From Treponema sp. (GTDB lineage: Bacteria; Spirochaetota; Spirochaetia; Treponematales; Breznakiellaceae): DNA of 6,984 nt. The position numbers and the translations under genes are program-made. Below the pieces are notes generated by a model. That model did not search any database and was not told where the DNA came from. It saw only the letters and a program-made list of their open reading frames with translations. Below are positions 1-6,899 of this stretch, piece after piece (positions within the stretch are counted from its first letter, which is position 1; every line of letters starts with the position of its first letter). Where the stretch lies: NCBI GenBank assembly GCA_031257715.1, contig JAIROE010000031.1, positions 1 through 6,984 of the forward strand, written 5' to 3'.

Positions 1-161
1 AGGGGAAAGCGCGATGTGAAGTGTCCCTGATGTATGTGGACATCGGTCTTGCAGATACCGCAGGATTTGACCCGTATCAGCACCTGATCATCGCCGCATT
101 CGGGGATTGCGGTGTCTTCAAACGAAAAATCATTCGCCTTGCGGTATACAATAGCCTTCAT
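1..161 (-). CDS. Zinc-dependent medium-chain alcohol/polyol dehydrogenase, N-terminal part (runs off the left edge)
   Basis: This is the first 53 codons of a protein of the medium-chain dehydrogenase/reductase (MDR) superfamily, whose zinc-dependent members oxidise alcohols, polyols or sugars with NAD(P)+. The start MKAIVY is typical of the family. The GroES-like catalytic domain is recognisable by VLIRVKSCGICKTDVH (residues 27-42). By family analogy Cys37 is the first catalytic zinc ligand, and Thr39 and His42 match the proton-relay positions of alcohol dehydrogenases. The rest, including the second zinc ligand pair and the Rossmann domain, lies outside the window. The ATG was chosen because AGGGGAGG sits 4 bases upstream and it lies only 13 bases after the preceding hydrolase stop. 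As the last visible gene of a sugar-uptake operon it may act on a product released by the hydrolases. Substrate, cofactor and full length are unknown. Confidence 0.88.
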   Translation of the reverse strand, partial: MKAIVYRKANDFSFEDTAIPECGDDQVLIRVKSCGICKTDVHIHQGHFTSRFP

Positions 162-165
162 GACG

Positions 166-173
166 CCTCCCCT
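166..173 (-). promoter_or_regulatory. Shine-Dalgarno sequence of the dehydrogenase gene
   Basis: AGGGGAGG lies in the 13-base gap after the upstream hydrolase stop codon, 4 bases before the ATG at 161-159. It is the strongest ribosome binding site in the window. It supports both the chosen start and translation of the dehydrogenase from the same messenger as the hydrolases. Confidence 0.8.
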
Positions 174-174
174 G

Positions 175-2577
175 TTACAGCCGAATTTCAACGCGCGTTT
201 CCTGTTCCCTTTCGGGCAGCTCCAGGACAAGCACGCGGCATTCCCCGTCAAATTGGTTTTTCAGCAGTCCCGGCGCCTCTACCGCCAGAGGCGGATTCTC
301 AAGGCCATGGACGCGCATCGTATATGTTTTTCTGCCTGTCCGGTATTTTTGGACACGGGGCCTTACCGTAAATTCCAGGGAACGCTCTTTCAGCCTGAGG
401 GCGAATTCCGTGAGAGAACAGATCCCTTCACGGAAACGGCCGCTTACCCCGTCGTCTTCGTAGAGGGCGTAGTCCCCATCGGCGCCGGCGTATATTTCCA
501 GCGTAAGGGGGCCGCCGTCCTGCAGGGCGGTATGATCTCTTGATTCGGTCATGGGAATAATGGACCCGGCCCTGACAAAAAGGGGCATCGTTTCAAGGGG
601 CGCTTCCGCAATGAAATGGACGCCTCCTTCAAGGGAACGATCCGTCCAGAAATCAAACCATGTTCCCCTAGGAAGGTATACGATGCGTCTTCGGGCTGCC
701 GGCCGGTAGACCGGAGCCGCCAGAATGGATCGGCCAAAGAGGAACTCGTCACAGAGTTCATGGGTTTCTTCATCTTCAGGATATTCCAGTACCAGAGGAC
801 GCATCACAGGCAGTCCTTCGCGGGAGCTTTCATAAAATTCACTGTACAGGTAGGGCATAAGGGCATAGCGCAGTTTTATATACTTCCGGCATATTTTTTC
901 AACCTCGCTCCCGAATGCCCAAGGTTCGTGGGGTTTGGTATTAGAGGCCGAATGCCCCCTGAAAAAGGGAGTAAAGGCCCCCATCTGCATCCACCGGGCA
1001 AATAATTCACCTGTCGCGTTTCCCTGAAACCCTCCGGTGTCACTTCCGGCGAAGGCAACGCCGGACAGACCCAAATTCATGATCATGGGCATGGACACGG
1101 CGATATGCTCCCACCAACTGTGATTATCACCGGTCCAGAGGCAGGCGTAACGCTGTATGCCGGCGTATGCTGCCCGCGACAGGACAAAGGGCCGTTCGCC
1201 GGGCCGGTGCATGCCGAAAGATTCATACGCGGCGCGGCACATGCAGTTTCCGTAGGCATTATGGTACTGATCAAAAGTTCCGGGCTGACCGTCATGATCC
1301 AGTATGACATCGCCCGGTACGGTCGCCCGTGTCCAGTCAACTTCGGCCTCGGAAGAAAAATCGGTCGGCTCGTTCATATCCACCCAAAGGCCGGAGACCC
1401 CCTTGCCCAGAAGAGAGGCTTGCAGGCGGGCCCACCAGCGGCGGGTTTTTTCCCTGGTAAAATCGGGAAAGACCGTCCTGCCCGCCCAGAGATCGGATTG
1501 GTAAGGCGCTTCGCCGGGCTTTGCGCAGAACACCCCTTCACGCACTCCGCCCGTGTAAACATCATAGCTTCCTTCCACCTTGACACCGGTCTCCATGATA
1601 ACCACAGTGCGAAAACCCATGTCCAATAGTTCCTTCATCATCCGCCGGGGATCCGGGAAGCGGTTAATATCCCAAGTAAATACCCTGAACCCGTCCATGT
1701 AATCAATGTCAAGGTAAATCACGTCGCAGGGGAAATCACGTTCCCTCAATTGTTTCGCGACGGCCATAACCTCGTGTTCATCGTTGTAGCTCCAGCGGCA
1801 CTGCTGGTACCCCAGAGCCCATTTCGGGGGCAGGTTCATCTTCCCGGTAAGGTTCATATACCCTTTTATGACATCCTTTATCGAGGGACCCGCGAAAAAA
1901 TAAAATTCCAGTTCGGGATCTTCAACATCAACGGTAAACAATTCGCCGTTTTTTTCCCCAAGATCAATGTACATGTTGCAGGTCTTGTCAATAAAGATTC
2001 CGTATCCGGTAATCCCGTCGTACGCCGTCAGAAAGGGAATGGACTTGCCCAGGGGATCGGCGCCGGGAGTATAAACCGTCTGGCCTGTATTCCACATCCT
2101 GTAACGAAAGCCGCGTTTGTCGAGGAAACCCGTCTTTTCTCCCAGTCCATAAAAATGTTCCCCATCGCGTATGCGAAAGACCACTCCGGTCGTATATCCA
2201 CAAGGATCCTTCTGCCAGTAAAAAACACCAGGAGGGCTTTCCAGCGCCCTTTTCCCGGTTCCGTCCCGAAAAGACAGACTCAAATTTTCCTTGCCGACGG
2301 CAAGAGCGGAAGAACCGGCGCGAAGCACGCAGGAAGCTTCGCCCTCAACGACATCAAGGACTCCCTTTGCCCCTCCTTCAACGGCAAATGACCTGACGCC
2401 TGAAAAGTCCTCTTTGCATGTATAGACAAGATGCAAGACATTATTGCCGGGGCTGTCAACAAGAAGCATCCCGCTCTCACAGTGAAAAACAACCCCTCCG
2501 TTCACCCGGTCAATCGTCCTCACGCCGCCTGCCGTATGCCTTGTCGTCCCGTATTCGTTAACCCAGGAAAAATGCAT
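175..2577 (-). CDS. GH31 family alpha-glucosidase, cytoplasmic
   Basis: This 800-residue glycoside hydrolase of family 31 is predicted to release alpha-linked glucose (or a related sugar) from the non-reducing end of small glycosides, with retention of configuration. Domain order follows the family: an N-terminal beta-sandwich of the galactose-mutarotase type, with FYGLGEKTG at 142-150; a TIM barrel from about 250; and C-terminal beta domains containing PLFVRAGSIIP (665-675) and a DUF5110-like stretch (about 690-730). The nucleophile is Asp400 in GLWVDMNEP, and the acid/base is Asp484 in WTGDN. LDIDYMDG (289-296) is the alpha-glucosidase form of the first barrel loop, and FFRGHS (538-543) supplies the conserved Arg540 and His542. 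There is no signal peptide, so it should act in the cytosol after import. AAGAAGG 5 bases upstream supports the start. All catalytic residues are present. Specificity for glucose rather than another alpha-sugar is inferred from the loop, not proven. Confidence 0.92.
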   Translation of the reverse strand: MHFSWVNEYGTTRHTAGGVRTIDRVNGGVVFHCESGMLLVDSPGNNVLHLVYTCKEDFSGVRSFAVEGGAKGVLDVVEGEASCVLRAGSSALAVGKENLSLSFRDGTGKRALESPPGVFYWQKDPCGYTTGVVFRIRDGEHFYGLGEKTGFLDKRGFRYRMWNTGQTVYTPGADPLGKSIPFLTAYDGITGYGIFIDKTCNMYIDLGEKNGELFTVDVEDPELEFYFFAGPSIKDVIKGYMNLTGKMNLPPKWALGYQQCRWSYNDEHEVMAVAKQLRERDFPCDVIYLDIDYMDGFRVFTWDINRFPDPRRMMKELLDMGFRTVVIMETGVKVEGSYDVYTGGVREGVFCAKPGEAPYQSDLWAGRTVFPDFTREKTRRWWARLQASLLGKGVSGLWVDMNEPTDFSSEAEVDWTRATVPGDVILDHDGQPGTFDQYHNAYGNCMCRAAYESFGMHRPGERPFVLSRAAYAGIQRYACLWTGDNHSWWEHIAVSMPMIMNLGLSGVAFAGSDTGGFQGNATGELFARWMQMGAFTPFFRGHSASNTKPHEPWAFGSEVEKICRKYIKLRYALMPYLYSEFYESSREGLPVMRPLVLEYPEDEETHELCDEFLFGRSILAAPVYRPAARRRIVYLPRGTWFDFWTDRSLEGGVHFIAEAPLETMPLFVRAGSIIPMTESRDHTALQDGGPLTLEIYAGADGDYALYEDDGVSGRFREGICSLTEFALRLKERSLEFTVRPRVQKYRTGRKTYTMRVHGLENPPLAVEAPGLLKNQFDGECRVLVLELPEREQETRVEIRL

Positions 2578-2582
2578 GTCAA

Positions 2583-2589
2583 CCTTCTT
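2583..2589 (-). promoter_or_regulatory. Shine-Dalgarno sequence of the GH31 alpha-glucosidase gene
   Basis: AAGAAGG sits 5 bases before the ATG at 2577-2575, inside the 19-base gap that follows the YicI-like gene. It supports this start and leaves no room for a separate promoter between the two hydrolase genes. Confidence 0.65.
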
Positions 2590-2596
2590 TTAGGCG

Positions 2597-5008
2597 TTAA
2601 TTGCCATTGACATCTATTTCCAGTTGTACCCTGCCGGAACCGGGACGGGGCATGGCAATTACGCCGCCCGGATACCCCTTCCCGAATCTTTCCCGGGCCT
2701 CACGCAGTTCCGCGCCTTCGGCGGAGCGTATCCCGTAAAGGCATGACCACACCGACCATTCGCCGCCGCCCGGACAGGAGACTTCAAGGCGGTTTCCGCT
2801 GCGTGAAACGACAGCCTCAATGGCCTTGCGGCGGCGGCTGTCGTAAACCGTACATTCGGAGGAAGCGCCGTCGTGTATATCGAACACGCGGAAACATACA
2901 CCGCGCGGGTAATCATAATCGGATGAAGTATCAACCGAACCGGAAGCGATGATGGCGCCGGGTCTGACAAGGAGGGGAAGGCCAAAGTAGTCGTAGCTGC
3001 GCCTGTACCACCGGCCTCCGTCAAAGCGTTCGCCGTCAAGGTAATTCACCCATACACCGCCGCCGGGCACGTAGAACTCCACCTGGCCGTCTTCCCGGAA
3101 TATGGGAGCCACGAGAAGGCCGCCGCCCAGCATGTATTCCCTGTCCAGAACCGCGCAGGCCGGATCGCCGGGAAAATCAAGCATCATTGCCCGCATGGCG
3201 GGAACGCCGGTTTCATGAACGGAAACCGCCTGAGCAAAAAGGTACGGCATGAGGGAACACTTGAGCCGGGTAAAATGGGCAAGCACACGGGAACTTTCCT
3301 CATCAAAGCACCAGGGCACGCGGTATGTTTCCTGTCCGTGCAGCCGGCTGTGGGTAGAAAGAAGTCCGAAGGCGGCCCACCGTTTGTACAGATCCGGCGT
3401 AGCGGTTCCCTGAAAACCGCTTATATCGTGGGCCCAAAAACCAAACCCGGATTGACAGAACGAAAGGCCGCCCCGCAGAGATTCGGCCATGGAAACATAG
3501 CTTGCGTCATTGTCGCCGCCCCAGTGCACCGGGAACTGCTGGGAGCCCGCCGTTGCGGATCGGGCGAATACACAGGCTTCATCATCGCCTTTCTTCCGTT
3601 TCAGCATCTGAAAAACGGCGTTGTTGTACAGATACGGATAGTAATTGTGCATTTTTTTCGGATCCGATCCGTCCCGGTAAACTACATCGACGGGAATACG
3701 CTCGCCAAAATCGGTCTTGAAAACATCAACGCCCATGTCTACCAGTTCTTCCAGGCGTCCCATGTACCAGGAAAGCGCGTCAGGGTTGGTAAAATCCACA
3801 ATGGCCATTCCGCTCATCCAGACATCGGTCTGCCAGACATCACCGTTCTTTTTCTTTATAAAGTACCCGTTCTTTTTCCCCTCGTCAAAGAGTACGGACT
3901 CCTGGCTCACATAAGGATTTATCCACACGCATACCTTTACCCCGCGGTCGTGTATTTTTTTCAGCAGGGCCCTCGCGTCTCCGAAACGTTTCGACCAGAC
4001 AAAATCGCAGCAGTTAAAATCATCCATCCAGCGGGCGTCAAAATGAAACACGCTGAGAGGAATACCCCGCTCCTTCATGCCGTCTATAAATTCCATGGTG
4101 ATTTTTTCATTTGAATCCGGTATCCAGCTTGTCGAAAGCCACAGGCCAAAAGACCACGCCGGCGGCACCGGCGGCCTTCCGGTCAGGGCCGTGTATTTTG
4201 AAAGCACCGATTTGGGATCTTCGGCGCCGATAACAATATAATCAAGCTTCTCTCCCTCAACTGAAAATTCGACATCCCTTACATTTGCCGATCCGACTTC
4301 AAATTCCACCCGCGCGGGGGTATTCACCAGAACGCCGTAGCTTTTTCCCGAAAGATAAAAGGGGATGTTCTTATACGCCTGATCGCTGCAGGAACCGCCG
4401 TCCCTGTTCCAGATGTCAACGCCCTGTCCGTTTTTTACCAGCGGACCGAAACGCTCGCCAAGGCCGTAGATATACTCGCCCACATCGAGGCTTAACACTT
4501 CCCGCATGTATGTTTCGGCCATATAATCTTTCGGCGCGGGTCTTCCGTTGTAGTCGTTTGCCCGATCCGCTTCATAGTCAATGCCGGTAATGTAGGATAC
4601 ACCCCGGCTGCCCCCCGATGTCAGAAGGGTACCGTCGAAAAAGAAACTGTATCTGAAAAGTCCTGTTTTCTGTATGACCGCCTTCATCCGGCCGCTTGAA
4701 AGAACAAGGACATCCTCTCCGTCTTCTGTTTTGGGGAGAAAGTTCTTTTCCGTGTTCAGGCTGAATTCAGGGCCCCGTTCAACAAGGCCGGTAAAATGTT
4801 CTATTTTGACGGCTATCATGTCTTCGGCCGGTGAGGAAAATGTAAAATGTAAAGAGGTCGTCCCGGTAGTGTCATGCAGGGTTCTGATCTTCTGCGTGGG
4901 AACCAGGCAGCGGATCCTGTCTTTTTCCACCTCATACCGCCACAGTTCTTCCGCCCTGTGCAGCTTCATGCCGGATTTGTTCTGCCATAAACCTTCGGTA
5001 AATTGCAT
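2597..5008 (-). CDS. yicI: YicI-type GH31 alpha-glycosidase (probable alpha-xylosidase)
   Basis: This 803-residue GH31 enzyme belongs to the YicI branch, whose E. coli member removes alpha-xylose from isoprimeverose and similar xylosides. Branch hallmarks are the N-terminal beta-sandwich with YIYGLGERFGPLVKNG (179-194), VCVWINPYVSQES (359-371), FKTDFGERIP (430-439) with nucleophile Asp433, HWGGDND (495-501) with acid/base Asp499, the AESLRGGLS stretch (508-516) and STHSRLHG (551-558). Lys431 and Trp362 match YicI Lys414 and Trp345. However, the loop read as HFDCFW in YicI is HFDARW here (322-327), and the position of YicI Phe277 is Trp295, so substrate preference may have shifted. YicI is 772 residues as I recall; the extra length includes a longer C-terminus. 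No signal peptide is seen. The start is supported by TAGGAG 6 bases upstream, which contains the stop codon of the permease gene. The family call is secure; the exact substrate is not. Confidence 0.9.
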   Translation of the reverse strand: MQFTEGLWQNKSGMKLHRAEELWRYEVEKDRIRCLVPTQKIRTLHDTTGTTSLHFTFSSPAEDMIAVKIEHFTGLVERGPEFSLNTEKNFLPKTEDGEDVLVLSSGRMKAVIQKTGLFRYSFFFDGTLLTSGGSRGVSYITGIDYEADRANDYNGRPAPKDYMAETYMREVLSLDVGEYIYGLGERFGPLVKNGQGVDIWNRDGGSCSDQAYKNIPFYLSGKSYGVLVNTPARVEFEVGSANVRDVEFSVEGEKLDYIVIGAEDPKSVLSKYTALTGRPPVPPAWSFGLWLSTSWIPDSNEKITMEFIDGMKERGIPLSVFHFDARWMDDFNCCDFVWSKRFGDARALLKKIHDRGVKVCVWINPYVSQESVLFDEGKKNGYFIKKKNGDVWQTDVWMSGMAIVDFTNPDALSWYMGRLEELVDMGVDVFKTDFGERIPVDVVYRDGSDPKKMHNYYPYLYNNAVFQMLKRKKGDDEACVFARSATAGSQQFPVHWGGDNDASYVSMAESLRGGLSFCQSGFGFWAHDISGFQGTATPDLYKRWAAFGLLSTHSRLHGQETYRVPWCFDEESSRVLAHFTRLKCSLMPYLFAQAVSVHETGVPAMRAMMLDFPGDPACAVLDREYMLGGGLLVAPIFREDGQVEFYVPGGGVWVNYLDGERFDGGRWYRRSYDYFGLPLLVRPGAIIASGSVDTSSDYDYPRGVCFRVFDIHDGASSECTVYDSRRRKAIEAVVSRSGNRLEVSCPGGGEWSVWSCLYGIRSAEGAELREARERFGKGYPGGVIAMPRPGSGRVQLEIDVNGN

Positions 5009-5014
5009 GTTTTA

Positions 5015-5020
5015 CTCCTA
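5015..5020 (-). promoter_or_regulatory. Shine-Dalgarno sequence overlapping the upstream stop codon
   Basis: The hexamer TAGGAG contains the TAG stop of the second permease gene and lies 6 bases before the ATG of the YicI-like gene. A ribosome terminating on the permease would sit directly on this binding site. This favours coupled translation and fixes the hydrolase start at 5008. Confidence 0.75.
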
Positions 5021-5848
5021 TTCTTTGACGGACCCTGCCGCGAGTCCTCCGACTATATGTTCCTGAAGGATCAGGAATATGACAATGATGGGCAAAATGG
5101 CCGTTGTCGCAAGGGCCATTGCCCCGCTCCACTTTACGGCTTCCTTGGGCATAAGATCATAGATAATCGCGGTAAGGGGACGCAGAGCCGGCTTGATATT
5201 AAAGGTCATGCTGTAGGCAAGATCATTCCACCCGAAAATGAACGCCAGAGCCGCGGAAGTAACAACACCGGGTTTCGCGATGGGCAGCATCACCCGGAAA
5301 AAGGCGCCGAAGGCAGTACACCCGTCAATCCGGGCTGCGTCGTCTATCCCTTTTGGCAGATTCAGAAAAAAAGGACGGGTCACTACGACAATGAACGGAA
5401 TGTTTACCGTCGCTACCCCGAGGATGGGAGCGATGTAATTGTTAAGAATGCCGATTTTGCTAAACGTCAGATACATGGGAGTGAGGAGCAGCGAAGCCGG
5501 AAGCATCTGGGTAACCAGAAATATCATCAATACCGCTTTTGCGCTTTTCAGGCGGAAACGCGCAAGGCCATAGGCCGATGGAACGGCAAATACAAGGCCA
5601 AGCAGAAGAGAACCTGTTGCTATGAAAAAACTGTTAAAAAAACCGCGAAAAACATTTTTTTCAACAAGATACTTCGTATACGATACGGTAAGGAATTTTT
5701 CGGGCAGGAGTCTTATGGGTTTTGCAAATATTTCCGTTTCCGCCTTGAATGAATTAAGAATGATCCACGCTATCGGAAACAGCATAAAAAAAGCGATTGC
5801 CAAAGCAACAGCATTCCGTACAGCCCGGACTCCGTTTCTTTCCCGCAT
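5018..5848 (-). CDS. ABC sugar transporter permease, MalG-type inner-membrane subunit
   Basis: This 276-residue inner-membrane subunit belongs to the binding-protein-dependent permease family (CUT1 group, MalG/UgpE-like). It forms half of the membrane channel with the neighbouring MalF-type subunit. Hydrophobic segments lie near residues 12-32, 70-94, 104-125, 133-158, 195-213 and 243-263, giving the usual six helices. The cytoplasmic EAA loop that docks on the ATPase is DDAARIDGCTAFGAFFRVMLP (169-189), with the invariant glycine at 176. The C-terminus QEHIVGGLAAGSVKE matches the conserved tail of this subunit type. The start lies one base after the stop of the MalF-type gene, with GAGGTG 7 bases upstream, so translation is probably coupled. 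The family does not reveal the transported sugar; the two downstream alpha-glycosidases suggest an alpha-linked oligosaccharide or glycoside. Confidence 0.94.
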   Translation of the reverse strand: MRERNGVRAVRNAVALAIAFFMLFPIAWIILNSFKAETEIFAKPIRLLPEKFLTVSYTKYLVEKNVFRGFFNSFFIATGSLLLGLVFAVPSAYGLARFRLKSAKAVLMIFLVTQMLPASLLLTPMYLTFSKIGILNNYIAPILGVATVNIPFIVVVTRPFFLNLPKGIDDAARIDGCTAFGAFFRVMLPIAKPGVVTSAALAFIFGWNDLAYSMTFNIKPALRPLTAIIYDLMPKEAVKWSGAMALATTAILPIIVIFLILQEHIVGGLAAGSVKE

Positions 5849-5849
5849 G

Positions 5850-6749
5850 TTACATCACCTCATCCCTGGATGTGAAACCAAGATACAACGACGCCACGAC
5901 AATGAGGCACACAAAAAGGACATTGGCTACACTTGCCCCCAAACTGAACTGATACTCCCTGAACGAGAGCCGGTATGAGTAGGTAGACAAAAGCTCTGTC
6001 GCGTTCACGGGACCGCCGCTGGTCATCACATAGACCAGATCAAACACCTTGAAGGTATAAATGACGCCCAAAATAAGGACGGACATTATCGCGGGCCTCA
6101 GGAGGGGCAGGGTAATCCTGAAAAATCTGACAATATATCCCGCGCCGTCAATGCCGGCGCTTTCGTAGAGTTCATCTGGAATTCCGTTGAGCCCTGCCAG
6201 GAGCAGGATCATATTGAACGGAATACCAACCCAGCAGTTGGCAACAATCACTGAGACCATCGCCATCTTTTCGGTTACAAGCCACCGGACAGGTTCCCGG
6301 ACAAGCCCCAAGGCCTGCAGGACAACATTAACAAGCCCGCCGTCGGTCTGGAGCATAAATTTGAAAATTAGCGCGGTTATCGTCATGGGGACAACCCAGA
6401 TCACAAGAAGGAGACCCCTGATGGTCTTTGCCATTAAAAACTTCAATTTGAAAAAAAGCGCGAAGATCAGCCCTATTGAAAACTGAAACAGCAGACAGAA
6501 AAACGTAAAGAAAAAAGTCTGCCTCATCGTCTTGAGCAGTATGCGGTTTTTTATCAGATCAACATAGTTTCCAAGACCGGTAAAACTGTATGTACCATCC
6601 CGTATTGTCATGACGCTGACATTTTGAAAACTGATTATAATGTTGTACAGTATCGGGAATCCGACCAGAAGGATCATGTACACCAAGGCAGGATACACAA
6701 ACACAACTGCCGTTAAATTCACCCTGTGTTTACGGGAAAAATTCTCCAT
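5850..6749 (-). CDS. ABC sugar transporter permease, MalF/UgpA-type inner-membrane subunit
   Basis: This 299-residue inner-membrane permease is the CUT1 partner of the next gene. Hydrophobic helices lie at about 12-40, 75-99, 110-131, 163-187, 219-240 and 270-292. The EAA loop is DELYESAGIDGAG (192-204), followed by RITLPLLRP (211-219). YVMTSGGP (240-247) is the usual motif near the last periplasmic loop. It is shorter than E. coli MalF, as in UgpA/LacF-like proteins, because it lacks the large periplasmic domain. I chose the ATG at 6749-6747, giving MENFSRKH. The frame stays open to a TTG at 6833, but that extension would translate straight through a strong hairpin and give a Pro/Gly/Arg-rich leader unlike any permease. 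GGGGTG 8 bases upstream of the chosen ATG fits as ribosome binding site. The gene ends TAA-C-ATG into the MalG-type gene. Confidence 0.92.
   Translation of the reverse strand: MENFSRKHRVNLTAVVFVYPALVYMILLVGFPILYNIIISFQNVSVMTIRDGTYSFTGLGNYVDLIKNRILLKTMRQTFFFTFFCLLFQFSIGLIFALFFKLKFLMAKTIRGLLLVIWVVPMTITALIFKFMLQTDGGLVNVVLQALGLVREPVRWLVTEKMAMVSVIVANCWVGIPFNMILLLAGLNGIPDELYESAGIDGAGYIVRFFRITLPLLRPAIMSVLILGVIYTFKVFDLVYVMTSGGPVNATELLSTYSYRLSFREYQFSLGASVANVLFVCLIVVASLYLGFTSRDEVM
5856..5861 (-). promoter_or_regulatory. Shine-Dalgarno sequence of the MalG-type gene, inside the MalF-type gene
   Basis: GAGGTG lies within the last codons of the MalF-type gene, 7 bases before the ATG at 5848. With the TAA-C-ATG junction it makes the two permeases a translationally coupled pair, consistent with equal amounts of the two channel halves. 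Confidence 0.7.
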
Positions 6750-6757
6750 AAAATACG

Positions 6758-6763
6758 CACCCC
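6758..6763 (-). promoter_or_regulatory. Probable ribosome binding site deciding the MalF-type start
   Basis: GGGGTG lies 8 bases before the ATG at 6749 and 10 bases past the end of the hairpin stem at 6774-6818. It is only a moderate match to the Shine-Dalgarno consensus, but it is the best candidate and places the start after the hairpin rather than inside it. Confidence 0.5.
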
Positions 6764-6773
6764 GCAATGAAAA

Positions 6774-6818
6774 CCCCTGCCGCGGGCGGCCGGGGCATGC
6801 CGCACCCCCAGGCAGGGG
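6774..6818 (-). terminator. Intrinsic-terminator-like hairpin (attenuator) upstream of the permease genes
   Basis: In the minus-strand RNA, CCCCUGCC (6818-6811) pairs with GGCAGGGG (6781-6774). Inside the 29-base loop GCGGC (6803-6799) pairs with GCCGC (6790-6786), so the whole element folds into a long GC-rich structure. It is followed directly by UUUUC. The form is that of a rho-independent terminator with a short U tract, so partial rather than complete termination is likely, because the co-oriented permease genes follow 25 bases later. Some alternative internal pairing (the G run near 6806-6809 with CCCC near 6793-6796) is possible. Confidence 0.6.
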
Positions 6819-6833
6819 CATTTGCCGCTTCAA

Positions 6834-6863
6834 AGGCCGGTTCCCGCCGCCCGAAACCGGCCC
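6834..6863 (-). terminator. GC-rich hairpin with a short U tract between binding-protein and permease genes
   Basis: In minus-strand RNA, GGCCGGUU (6862-6855) pairs with AACCGGCC (6842-6835). The stem extends inward by a U-G wobble (6854/6843) and a C-G pair (6853/6844) around an 8-base loop, and outward by a G-U pair (6863/6834). UUU overlaps the 3' end of the stem. The two wobble pairs would be A-C mismatches in plus-strand RNA, so the structure is better formed in the direction of the operon. It may act as a weak terminator or as a block to 3' exonuclease. Confidence 0.55.
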
Positions 6864-6899
6864 AGAACATGTCTCAATAATACACCATCTGCCCTGCCT

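Noticed and set aside
112..543. Open frame of 143 codons on the + strand spanning the junction of the dehydrogenase and alpha-glucosidase genes.
   Set aside because: It overlaps two well-supported minus-strand genes and shows no motif; the junction is explained by a 13-base gap with a Shine-Dalgarno sequence.
1750..2391. Open frame of 213 codons on the + strand opposite the GH31 alpha-glucosidase.
   Set aside because: It is antisense to conserved GH31 sequence with no family features of its own.
3215..4114. Open frame of 299 codons on the + strand opposite the YicI-like gene.
   Set aside because: It lies wholly antisense to a gene with complete catalytic motifs, has no recognisable domain, and its composition is what codon bias of the opposite strand produces.
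175..5008. Considered whether the two GH31 genes are a recent tandem duplication.
   Set aside because: They belong to different GH31 branches: the nucleophile motif is WVDMNEP in one and KTDFGERIP in the other, and the first-loop motif is DIDYMDG versus DARWMDD. They are therefore old paralogues brought together.
5003..5752. Open frame of 249 codons on the + strand opposite the MalG-type permease.
   Set aside because: It mirrors the permease gene; the predicted protein is highly polar and low in recognisable structure, and no ribosome binding site was evident.
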